From NCBI GenBank assembly GCA_964017145.1, contig OZ024842.1, forward strand, positions 2,294,001 through 2,358,000: DNA of 64,000 bases. The letters are read 5' to 3'. The notes below the pieces were generated by a model, which saw only the letters and a list, made by a program, of their open reading frames with translations, searched no databases and was not told where the DNA came from. The stretch comes from Agrocybe praecox. Taxonomy: Eukaryota; Basidiomycota; Agaricomycetes; Agaricales; Agrocybaceae. Positions 12,054 to 22,824 of the stretch are shown here, piece by piece (position 1 is the first letter of the stretch; each line of letters starts with the position of its first letter). Position numbers and translations under genes: made by a program.

Positions 12054-12992
12054 TCAATGGCGACCGTTCAACTGATGATCAACAAAGTAACTTTTTACAT
12101 ATATGTGAATAAGTACGCTGTTCAACAAAAAAAGGTTAACATACCTTTCTCCCCTCCAAAGAGTCAGTAATCCCAATGTCACAGCTGATACAACTTTCCT
12201 ATCCCAAGGCTTATTCCAATTGGCGTAAGAGAAGTAACCAACGGCCCCAAGAATTGAAGCGTTCACTAAGGACATATTAAAATCAGAGTAGGATTTGAGT
12301 TAAGCAGAAACATAAGTACCAAATCCTATCATACCGCCCCCAATGCTCGGCCTCATGACTTGCTCGTGTATGTAATGAGCAAAAGTAGCACTTCGTTCCT
12401 TCATTTTCTTTTCCTGGTCTCGACCTTGCGGAGTTTGACGGACGCGCTTAGCTGCCGCACCCTCCACCAGAAAAATGGCTGCAGTCGCTGCCAGTGCCGA
12501 GGTTACTGCAGTAACATCGCGACGTAAATGGGGGCGAAGGTAGAATATGCGTCCAACAGAAGCGATCAGACCAATATTTACTGCAAATCAAAGTAAATCT
12601 ATCATATAAATTCTCAATGATGATGACTCACCTAATCCTATAATACCACCTGCCAGTCCTGGCCGAACAAAATATTCTGCAACGGATCCACACAAATGGT
12701 TCATTCTAACTTCGCCTTGTTGAACATGCCTCTTGGTATCCGTATGCTTATCGGCATGATTGGTTGGTTTTATGTCGTCACGAGTGACTTGGGAGCTGCC
12801 AGTGGGCTGAGTTGCTTTGGACGTTACGGTCTGTGGGTTTTCTCCGAAATCAGGAGCAACAAGGTTTACTTTAGAAGCATCATCGGCTACTGCTGAGGCT
12901 GTTGGAGGTGTTGTATTTAAGAGGGCAGTATCTGGGTGAGGCTGTTGAGAAATCGGGGGGGCGTTGTGAGCGGTGACGGAGGCGTAGGACAT
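12054..12992 (-). CDS. Small multi-pass membrane protein with internal repeats, OM14-like
   Basis: Predicted 259-residue protein; exons 12992-12632, 12580-12320, 12265-12145 and 12090-12054. The first ~95 residues are Ser/Thr/Pro-rich and hydrophilic. Two copies of a segment then follow, each made of a RPxxxGGxIG(L/F) motif and a hydrophobic stretch: RPGLAGGIIGLVNIGLIASV and RPSIGGGMIGFVNASILGAV. Each copy is followed by an aromatic or basic stretch and another hydrophobic helix (VTAVTSALAATAAIFLVEGA; VVSAVTLGLLTLW). A single unit like the C-terminal one occurs in fungal proteins related to the mitochondrial outer membrane protein OM14, so a mitochondrial membrane location is an inference. 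The introns between units fall at the same place (after GxIG-L/F, phase 1), suggesting exon duplication. The last acceptor is uncertain: I use 12090 (AAAAAG|TTAC), giving the end SYFVDHQLNGRH. Confidence 0.65.
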
Positions 12993-13128
12993 GGACGGGA
13001 TAATAATGCAAGTTAATGTTCGTTCGAGGCCTTAAGTAGAATCCTCTTGCATTGACGTCATAATCAGTAGTGACATCACTGGGTATATATATATATATTA
13101 ATCATTAATTTGTCCGGTTAAGTACTTA

Positions 13129-16100
13129 TCAGAACACATCGGCAGAATGTGGACAATCTACAGCTACATGTCCTGTTCCTTCGCAATCTTCGCAGATTAG
13201 CTCCTTGTCATCTTTTAAAAGGCTGCAGTTAAAAATATCATGTCCCGGTCGTTCGCATATTTCGCATACTTGTACTTCTTCGCTTTTTCTGCTGCCATTA
13301 TTGCTGGATGCCGTGCTTAGCCTGTGCCGTGCTTCATTGCTTTCCACGCCATTCTTCGACGACTTCTTTTGCCTTGCTAACTTCTCTTTCAACTTTTCCA
13401 TCTCCTGTTCAAGCTCATCCTAAAATGATTATAAATATGGGCATGTGTTTTATTACAATGAATGGGACAGACCTCTCTGTATATCTGAAAAGTTCATAAT
13501 CGGTCGCGTTAGAGGTATGTCTTTCCATACGCCATTATTGGACATACCTTCGCTTCCACAAGCGCTTCCAGCTCGCCGATTTCTTTGTTGAGCTGGATGA
13601 TACGAATTCAGAGAATTAGCAATAGTTTTTTAAGAGAGTCAGTTACATACACCGTGTATTGTGCGGGCGTGTTTAATTTCCATTTCACCGAGACGTTTCC
13701 GCATTTGCTCCAAATCCATCTATAAATAACAACCATGAGTATACATTGGACTTATGCGCAGATAAGGTTGAAAAACCTCAAATGATGTCTTTTGACCAGA
13801 CGATACTTGGGCTTGTGGGGCATCTTTCGTCTTTTCTGATAACTCCGTTGATGACACGGTCGCTAGTCCTTTCTCATCTTGCAGACTCTCCTCCAGATTT
13901 TCCTCCAGGACACTGATCTCCTACGTGATGTAAGTCAGCGAGAGAGTATGTCAGGTAGATGTGTGTCGTACCCGACGAAGCTGATCAATTTCGGAAGTAA
14001 GAAGGTTCTTTTCAGCTTCCAGACGCTTGATTTGCTGTGACAATAGCATATTTTCTTTTTGTAGCTCCTGAATTATATGTCTTATAGGAGTTAGTAACGC
14101 TAGAGTGCATGCAATACGGGTACGTTGTCATACTTCAGACCAGCTGCTTCTGCTGCTGCCGTGTCAATTCTCGTCAAAGATTTTGATGACTCGGATAAGT
14201 CATTCACCAAGGATTCGCGCTGCATCCTTTCCTGAACGAATGTATAAGTCAGTGCTTATAAAATTAGTATACCTGTGTGCTTGACTTGCATGATTGTCCT
14301 TGCTCTGTTCAGGCAGACCAAGATTGTCTTGTTGTGAGTTATTTAAGGTAGTCGAGGAAGAAAGGTGTAAGTTGGGTGTGTCTTTGTTCACGCCGGATTC
14401 CGCAAGCTTTTGTTCAACTTTCCGTATTTTTTCTTGATACTGTCGCTTGTCCTCAGCCACTTTTTTGGTAAAGTTAGCCAACTTTGAAGGAAGGTCATCT
14501 CCACTTGCATCATCTATCATGACGTCCAAATTCTGAAAGATATTTAAATTCGCGTTTCGAGTTGTAGTCCAAGTAACACTTACCACCAACTCTGCCCGAA
14601 GCGCTTCGAGTTCACCGCGAGTGCCCTCAAGGGCAATTGTACTTTCTCGGAGAGCTTCTTCTATTTCCTCAACACGGCTTCTCGCCCTCGCTTCTGATGT
14701 AACGAGTTGTTCCAATTCTCTTGTTTTAGAAACAAGCTCCCGCCTCCTTTGCTCATCTTCCAATCGCGAACGCGTCATTTTCTCTTGATAAGCAGAGACA
14801 TCACGTTCAAGAGTGGCACGCGTTTCTTCCAGCTGTTCCTCAAGCTTCGCGGATTTTCTTTGCAGGTGCTGCACTTGATCTTTCAGTGTCTCGTTGTCGA
14901 TTTGAGCTGCAGAAGATGTAGGTTGTGACTCTAACACAGACTGGCCAGTAGATAGATTTTCCAACTTGGCCTCCAGTGAAGTAATATGATTTTCCAGTTC
15001 ATAACGCTGATCAGTAGTAGTAGACAGCCGTTCTTCGTAAAGAGCAATGGTTTCCTACCTCGGCAAGTAAGTATGTCATACAAATGCGAAAACAGTGATC
15101 TTACTTGTCCCGCGATCCTAAGTTCATCAATTTGTGCGAGTAATTCGTCCCGTTCCTCGTTGAAACTGGATTGCGATTGATCGAACTTACTCAGAAGTTG
15201 TTCAAGGTTGGATTTGTCTGCCGCAATCATCTCGTCCTTCTCTTTGACAATACGATTGAATCCCTCGACTTGGTCTTGCAGAGATCGTACTTCACGGGAA
15301 TGCATATCCGAATCTGATTGCCGTTCGGTGACAGTCAATTGAAGTTGGGACGTAAGATTATTCAATTGGAGTAATAGTTTCTGATTATCAGTTTGGAGGG
15401 TAGTTACTTCATTTCCGCGAATTTCCAGTTGTCCCTGAAGCACGGACAGTCTATCTTCTAGTTCGGAAGATTTGTGCAGTGCTTCTTGTTGCTGAGAACG
15501 TAGTTGTGCTATTTGCTCGGTCGAAGTTGCATTATCCTGTTCTGCCTCCATCGCCATTCGCAAGCGTTCGTTCTCATATTCGGCGGCATCTAACCTTGAT
15601 CGAAGTTGGTCCAGAACACTGAGTTCTTCAGTCCCACCGGATCGCACCGAGGTAGCTGAAGTTGGCCGGGAAAACGATAATGGGAGAATAACTGGTAAAT
15701 CATTATCTTGGGATGATCTCTTTCTCAGTTCAGATTCAGTGGGGGAAGCGGCTTGCATAGTAGAGTATGATTCATTTATCTGAGAAATATGCGGAGAAGA
15801 TGGCGGCGGCATCGACACACCACTCGGAATTCGGGCTCGAGGCGTGTTCGCGGATGGTCGTCCTCGATAGGAAGATGAAAATGTTGGAGATATTCCTCCA
15901 CCATTAAATGAACGTACGTTGCCCGGCTTAGGCGTCGAAAATGGGGAGCCAGACGGACGTTCAGGTGACGAAGATAGGCTGTGAGAAGTGCTTGGTTGGT
16001 CACTATGTTGATTGCTGGTGGTGGTCTTTGAGTTTTCTGTTGTGAGGTCACGCAGACTAAGTTGAGCAGCTGTCATCGTCATGTATTTAGATGCACGAGA

Positions 16101-17050
16101 GCCTGCGGTGATTTTCTGGGACAAATTCGAGCCATTTGGCTTCTGTGAGGGCGTCTTGAAAGAACGAGGTTGGCTAAGACCAGCAAAAGAAGAGCCCGGG
16201 GTGAGTCTACCGCTCGAAAGCGATGGTGTTATACGACCCGATGATGGGGTCACTCTCCCGTTCGAATATGAAGCAGAAGGTGTCCGGGTGCTAGTGGATA
16301 GCGACGGTGTTGTCCGACCAGAGTTCGCAGAAATGGAATTGAATCCCGCTTTGTGTGATGCTACTGATGGTGGGCGCTGGATTGCACCTGGCCCAACTGT
16401 TGGAGCCGATAGTTTCGTGATAGCGACAAAAACTCCGCATTTGTTTGGACAGAGAAAATATTGTTTTCTGTAGTTAACTTGTCAGAAATTTCTTATGAAC
16501 ACACTTTCAGTTTGGCGCACCCTTCGACAGATCCATTGTTTTTCCCCTTTCCGGAAAACCCACCAGCTAATTCCACACCTGCCCAAAGCCCCGATTTGCC
16601 TTCAATTTCCCCAACATATCTCAGGACGCCTTCGAAACCCAATGACTCGATTCTGACATGATCCCCAACTACAAAGATTCTATTGGGTTTGCTGATTTCA
16701 GCCTGTCTGCTTGGTGGTCTGCTGGAGATTCTCGAAGAGACTGGTGTCTTTACTCTTTCGTGTATCTTGGACGAAGAGGAAGATGCTACAGACGATGGTC
16801 GCCCCGCAACGGAACGCCTTCCTGAATATGAGACGGATTGAGGGGAAAGTGATGAAGTTGAAGTACTGGGAGCCAATGGAATAGTACGGTGCTGATGTGG
16901 ATCATTGGCCTTCACAGCATCCACAAACGCGCGAGATATTTCGTCAGGGTTATCGGAAGCAAGATGAGAAGTGGAACGAGACCGTCCTGGTGTCGGAATA
17001 CTGCTTGCTCGCGTGCTAGTGGACAGTCTCGGTCTGGCAGGGGTCGCCAT
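13129..17050 (-). CDS. CLIP-170-type CAP-Gly microtubule plus-end protein
   Basis: Cytoplasmic linker and plus-end tracking protein. Exons 17050-16521, 16467-15105, 15054-14584, 14532-14273, 14226-14118, 14067-13972, 13920-13777, 13719-13651, 13592-13548, 13484-13473 and 13419-13129 sum to 3390 nt (1129 residues). One CAP-Gly domain lies at about residues 125-190 (VGDHVRIESLGFEGVLRYVG, LWAGVELAGGFSGKGKNNGS, then KQYFLCPNKCGVFV); GKNNG replaces the common GKNDG. A Ser/Thr/Pro-rich basic linker with repeated GRxTPS motifs is followed by several hundred residues of coiled coil. The C-terminus has two CCHC zinc knuckles (CEICERPGHDIFNC and CEDCEGTGHVAVDC), the hallmark of CLIP-170 tails. Two splice choices are less certain: the acceptor at 14227 (GAAAG|GATG) and a 12-nt microexon 13484-13473. 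Start Met17050 is chosen over an upstream in-frame Met at 17086. S. pombe Tip1 is the likely counterpart. Confidence 0.88.
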
Positions 17051-17644
17051 TACACAGAAAATACTGACTATCAAGTTTCCGGTCAACTTAAGAAGATAAT
17101 GAATTCAGGCAAACTCCACGTATGTCACGTGACATATGTTCAAATCTCATACTCTCAGAATTGGAAAACCGCCGTCTTTCGACAGGCGGAAAACACTCAA
17201 ATGAGAAGGAACCAGGAAGAACAGGACTAAGACGCGTTGTGTTGAGTACAAAGAGAAAGCTAAAGAAGGTGAGCGTATGCTAAAGAAAGAAAGAAAGGGG
17301 CGACGCGCATGTATATGCGTGTCGTCAAACATGCGCAAACAGGGCTGTGAGGCGGCAGCCTTACAAGAATTGATAAGATAACTGCGCTTTTCACAGATGA
17401 AAAGGAAGAGGAAGATTCAGTAAATACTGTATAGTGATTTATTTACTGAATGCAAAAGATTTTTGGACCCAAAATTCGGTGGTATACGAATTTCGGGGGT
17501 TTGTCAAGGGTTTGCCTAGGGCTTGCCCGGGCTCAACCTTTCCGAACCTCGGCAGCTGTAACATATCGGTTCTCTGTCACATCACACATCATCTTATCTT
17601 ATCACTTTACGAGTCTTTTACGTAAGTAAAAACGAGTCCTTTTC
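17051..17644. other. Non-coding region upstream of the CLIP gene
   Basis: No supportable gene. It should contain the CLIP promoter. I see purine-rich DNA (17245-17310) and GC-rich patches around 17500-17560, without a recognisable RNA gene. Confidence 0.5.
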
Positions 17645-18729
17645 AAGGGGGTACCGGCATTGAAATCGGAGACCCGGGGTCATATTTTCTGCTAAGCCCA
17701 ATGTTGGCTCAACTAACTAACTAACGTAAGCAGAAATTACCTTATTTGGACTGATGGCATCAATTCACGTGATTATTTACATGTATGGCGCGCATGTTTG
17801 AGTTCATCAAAGCTGTGCCGTGTCTGGCGCCCATGGCAAACAGGTTATATACATTTTTAAAGCTCAATATATGTATTATTAAACCTTGTAAACCTGTGTT
17901 CATAGTCAACATGTATATTAAAAGCTCAAATAGCACCAAAATGTGTTGAAAATATGCCTTAAAAGGTCAAAATACTAGGGCTGCCAACTGGCCCCGTCTC
18001 AGATGGCTCATGGGTGCCATGACACAGCTCACGCTACCGACCTGTCGAGCAACGAACAACAGACAGAGCTGTCCCGTCGAACACCAAATATGACCCATCC
18101 CCAAGCTGTCAAAACATGGGCGTCACGGGCCGTCAGACGGGTGGTCTCTATAACATTACATATCGATAAATTTCATTACTTTATGTATTATTTCTTGTAT
18201 ATACTACTAGAAATATATTTGTCTTCCCGTTAGGCACACAAATTGTTTAAGAAATCGACTTGATTCAATAATATTTTGACCATATCGGAGATTAAATTAG
18301 CCATCACACTCGAGTCACGTATTCAGAGTTCATCAAAATTCAAATATCAAGGGCCAATATATGTGCAGCTCTTCCTTTTATGCATTTATCAGACATAGTT
18401 ACAAATAAATGTATGTCTACATTGTATCTACGTCTGATCTACGCTATAAAATTTTATTTTTCTTGAATTATACCCGTCTTACCGTGGCCGGCCGTGAAAA
18501 ACACATACCCGACCTGGCCAGCCTGTTCTCTGCCCAGTAGATGGCCGTGCATTCACGGCCCGTCTACCGTCAATGTAGCGTGAGCTCACGGCTGTGACCT
18601 GTGACGGGTCGGGTGGCAGCCCTACAAAATACAGTGTGGTTGGAGAGTTGTTTTTTTCTTTTTCGGGGCCTTCAGCCCAACTAACTAAGTAGACCCCCAG
18701 TCCGGCATTCTAATCCTGGTACCCCCTTG
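17645..18729. mobile_element. Possible inverted-repeat element with 12-bp perfect ends
   Basis: CAAGGGGGTACC at 17645-17656 is matched by its exact reverse complement GGTACCCCCTTG at 18718-18729. Inside each end, related sequences also occur (CAACTAACTAACTAAC near 17707; CAACTAACTAAG near 18679). No ORF of note lies inside. A nested MITE occupies 17978-18622. It could be a non-autonomous DNA element; a target duplication is not clear. Confidence 0.4.
17978..18622. mobile_element. MITE-like element, 8-bp perfect / ~21-bp imperfect TIRs, TA target site
   Basis: The left end GGGCTGCCAACTGGCCCCGTC and the reverse complement of the right end GACGGGTCGGGTGGCAGCCC match at most positions, and TA flanks both sides (17976-17977 and 18623-18624). 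Weaker inverted similarity continues inward (ACAGCTCACGCTAC near 18022; GTAGCGTGAGCTCACGGCTGTG near 18576). It is 645 bp without a coding frame. A TA duplication fits Tc1/mariner-type or related MITEs. Confidence 0.6.
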
Positions 18730-19316
18730 GTCCTTTTAATTGAGGTCTTTCTGCGACTTTTTCTGACCCTTGTTGACCTCCATCAGTGATGGCATCAAAT
18801 TGGCCATATGGTAAACAATATAGTCCGGTTGCTTTTACCTTAAACAATAGTAAATAAAAGATCAACAGTATCCTCAGATGACAGATCATGTTCATTTTTC
18901 TTTTAAAGGAAAGTTCTATGAAATAGATTTTCCATTAGGTTGTGTTGCAGCACCATTGTTGTGCTCGACAAGAAGGGTGTGCCTGGTGCCGGTTATCAGC
19001 CGGTCCAGCATGAGAATGTCTGGATTTGGGTTGAAACCAAACCATCAATGCATCCACCAACAGTGAATGGTTGACCACCACTGTCACTCTGCCCTCCTCT
19101 GCCCTCTCCTGCTCTCATGATTGCAAGAAAAGCAGCAATGAACCTAGCACTCACCGCCGCACTATTTTACCCACACAACAGTGTGGCAGTGCAACCCGCA
19201 CCAGCCTGATTAGATTAAATCATTCCATACAGATATGTGACCCTAACACGTACATAAGGAATCCAATCCTTGCTTTGATCGCAACTGGCACCGTGTGAGG
19301 CTGTTCGACACACTTC

Positions 19317-19577
19317 ATCAGAAAAATGCCTTTTGGAATTAGCTATATCTAGATCTCTTTAATACGTGTTGAGTTAACTAAGTTTAGTCAAGGACATCAA
19401 AACTGATTTAGCACTGCTTAGCACACTTTTATATGAATTAGCTGGAATTAGATATCTTTCAATGATTTGTAAAGAACAAAAATTGCATCAGAAAAATGCT
19501 TCTTGGATTCAGCTCTCTTTGGGCCTCTTTGATACACTTTGAGTGTACTAAGTTTAGTCAAGGACATCAAAACTGAT
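19317..19577. repeat. Two direct copies of a ~92-bp sequence
   Basis: 19317-19409 and 19487-19577 both begin ATCAGAAAAATGC, pass through a variable middle, and end CTAAGTTTAGTCAAGGACAT then CAAAACTGATT. The spacing is 170 bp. The copies are diverged, so the duplication is not recent. Confidence 0.7.
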
Positions 19578-20506
19578 TAGCGGCCAAAATTTCCTACACA
19601 TAGTGGGTATTTTTCTGGTCTACTTACCTGTCTTTTTGGGCACTATTTGGTAACCATAACACCACCGCAAAACCTACATTCTGCTGTATCCTGGTATGGA
19701 CTATATATTGTTTGGCTTATTATGACGTCAAATGCAAACCATTTTGGCTGTCCTTGCATATTTAGCCTCTTTTATATGATAGTAGCAAACTTTCAAAAAA
19801 TCTCACAGATATTTCAAGCTGTTCCCAAGATACAGCTAATGGGTATGGCATGGGGAGGAGGAAAATACGATCAGAAATGATCAGGCAAGATGAATTCTTC
19901 ACGCCCATGCGAGATATTGTACAAAATAGTATTTATAATCATTTAAAATGATGCCATGACAAAGTAAAGGCGGAATTTCAATTGAATCAAAAGATTTGTG
20001 TGGGGCAGTACAAGGGAGAGGGAGGATGAGAGAGTGATGTGTAGGGAATTCAGTTCTGGTTCCCCTGTTTTTAAATTTGGTATATCGTGTATCATATAGG
20101 ATGATAGCATACTGGCTAAATTAGGAGGTAGGTGGTTGTGTTCTGCTTAAGTTATTTGATGTTCGATGATTTCTCAAAAAAACATGTAAAAACATATGTT
20201 CCAAGGTCATTTATTAATGTGCCTGCCTGTAATTTTGTATAGTCTATACTGTCTACCTTTGTTTAAAATTTTGGACCAGAATAATGAGTATTGCCTAAGT
20301 TATTTGAGTTGCAATGATTTTGTTCCTAAAATAGAAGGAGATATAAGTAAATTGGATATTTATAGGCCATTTCTTGACACCCTTGGCTAGAAATTGGCAG
20401 GTGCATTTTCATATATGATCTTTACATTGTATCAAAAAATCAGGTCGCAATTCTAAGTATTGACTGAGATATTGGAAGTGCCATCAAAATATTTCAGCAA
20501 CAGTGC
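19578..20506. other. AT-rich non-coding DNA before the assembly gap
   Basis: No gene or clear repeat family recognised; short ORFs here have no protein-like features. The stretch from 18730 to 19316 is similar. Confidence 0.5.
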
Positions 20507-20706
20507 NNNNNNNNNNNNNNNNNNNNNNNNNNNNNNNNNNNNNNNNNNNNNNNNNNNNNNNNNNNNNNNNNNNNNNNNNNNNNNNNNNNNNNNNNNNNNN
20601 NNNNNNNNNNNNNNNNNNNNNNNNNNNNNNNNNNNNNNNNNNNNNNNNNNNNNNNNNNNNNNNNNNNNNNNNNNNNNNNNNNNNNNNNNNNNNNNNNNNN
20701 NNNNNN
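20507..20706. other. Assembly gap (200 N)
   Basis: Exactly 200 undetermined bases, so the size is probably a placeholder. The 5' end of the adjacent LINE may lie in it. Confidence 0.99.
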
Positions 20707-20853
20707 AGTCCATCTCTTCTTGACTCGTTACCACCACCATCGACTTTTGCAACTTAGTGTTTTCGCTTTCTCTTACTCGCAATACGATCGGAACTGGGTC
20801 TAGCACTCGGGTAATGATACATTCGAATCGGTACAACTACTGGTTCGTCAACA

Positions 20854-22824
20854 ATGGCCGAAACGCCACCAAGGGGAGCTGCAGGTACACGCCGATCTGC
20901 ACCTCCAACAAGCCAAGGCGCCACTCCCTCCCGCTTGCAGTCCTCTGTGTCTGCAAGCCCCAGGACCACTACATCGGACGTCCCTGCTAGCAGGCAGGCG
21001 ACGCCAGCCCCATCCCATGCCGACTCGGACGTTCGCGACGAGAATATGGACGATAATGACGACGATCGGGAATCCTCACACGACTCCCGATCCACCTCTC
21101 GACAATCCTCTTCTCGTAAGAGGGCCCGAACCGAAGGCGCACTGCTCACAGGAGCGGTACCACGCATTGACGACACACCTTTCGACGGCCAAGAGGGCTT
21201 CAACGACGAAGTGGTGCAAATCCGCCGTGCCCTCATGGCGACCAACCGCTGGCTGGAAATACTAGCCACCCAGCCCGAACGCGACGAGCTCCTATCTGGG
21301 GCTCCCGACATCCAACACCTGGCCGAGTTAATGTTCGACGTTGCCGCCAACGCCAGGTGAATCCGCGCCCTTCGATCCTTCGACAATACAGGGGACGACA
21401 TGCAAATCGACAACTCTGGTCAGCCAATGACTGGGGACTGGTCAGAAATGGTGGAGGATCCAAAGACCCCACCCCAACAACCCAGTGGGGGCAGCCTCGG
21501 TGAGGCAGCCCTCATCACCCCGCGACCCCCACCGCGCACGGACAAGGGGAAGCAAAGGGAGGTCCCCCCTCCCACACGGCCTCAGAAGCCAGGACCCTCA
21601 GGGTCTGGGCCCAAGAAGCCCAATCCTAAAACACCGGCTATTACACAGCCGATGCAGCAACCCAAGGTGCCGGAGACTCGGTTCGGAAGAAGCGTGCCAC
21701 CACTTCCTTCTCGACGGACCGCTGGTCCAGGTAAGGGGTCATATGCCTCTCGCCTCGGCCAAGGACCGAAACAACCCGTGACCGTTGCGCAACTCGCGAA
21801 AGTCACACCTCAATTGCCTATTAGTGCAGTGGCACAGGCAACCAATCAGAATGCAGCGGGGCCGACGAAGTCGCGAAAGCGCAAGTCGCAGCTCCCCTCA
21901 TTCGTCGCTGGAGGACCGTCGAGAAGACAGGTCCTCATACAGTTTGAAAGCGCAGTCCCGACCTGCGATTTCAACCTATACATTGTTCGCCCCCGCCGTG
22001 CTTTGCGCGACGGGGGCTCCACACTCCAAATCCTGTCTATGGCCCCAACCTATGCGGGATACACCCTCCACACCGACGGCGTGGCTAACGAGCGGGACCT
22101 CGAATATCTTCGGGGTCAAGCCAACGTATCATTCAACCAGGTGGCCAATGGCATCACTGTCAGTCTACCGGTTGCCACATCGTTCATCCGCATCGTGGAT
22201 GTTCCCTACTATACCGACGCCACAAGGACGTCAAGAATCACTTCCGACATAGTGCAGGGGGCCCTCAAGTCCTCTCCGCTCGGAGGCAACCTATACTTTG
22301 CACGCGAAGCGCGCATTGTACACAACTCCCTGGCCAGCACCATGGGTGTGGCCTACATCGACATCTGGGACTCTAAGTCCGGTGCTCGCGCCAAACAGAT
22401 CATCAACAAGTCTGTTATGGTACTTGGAAGGTTATGCGAAATCCAACCCGCAACCACCCACACCGGTGTTCCCCTATGCCAGCGATGCTGGCGATGGGGC
22501 CACTCTGACAAGGGATGCAGACTTCGAGCTGCGTCCTGCCCACACTGTATGGGCCTGCACAGGGCAGATGAGCATTGCGACATCGCCAAGTGTTGCAAAG
22601 GAAACGCTAATGCGAACCCACCCCTCGAACCAACCCCTGCTGGCCAGCCGTGTCCCCACATGGAGCACTGCGTCAATTGCAAGGGTGCCCATGCCGCGAA
22701 CTCGCGTAAATGCAAGTTCTGGACCAACCACTTCGATCGTGCTTGGATCGATGGCAAATATGCAGAGGTTCGTCGCTTGCGACAGAATATCCGCGATCGT
22801 ACTAACCCCCTCCCCGTAGCTTAA
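20854..22824 (+). pseudogene. LINE ORF1 (Gag-like, CCHC) with one in-frame TGA
   Basis: The frame is continuous from ATG 20854 to TAA 22822-22824 except for a TGA at 21358-21360, about 656 codons. The N-terminal third is Ser/Pro/Asp-rich; the central part is Pro- and Lys-rich. The C-terminal third holds a cluster of CCHC-type knuckles (CQRCWRWGHSDKGCR, CPHCMGLHRADEHC, CVNCKGAHAANSRKC). These bind RNA in the LINE ribonucleoprotein. The TGA would derive from CGA by one CpG transition. ORF1 ends in a TAATG overlap with ORF2. Confidence 0.8.

Noticed and set aside
14227..14240. Acceptor TTCAG|GAAAGG at 14232 in the CLIP gene
   Set aside because: It joins out of frame and hits a stop after a few codons; the acceptor five bases further keeps the conserved coiled-coil frame and the total length a multiple of three.
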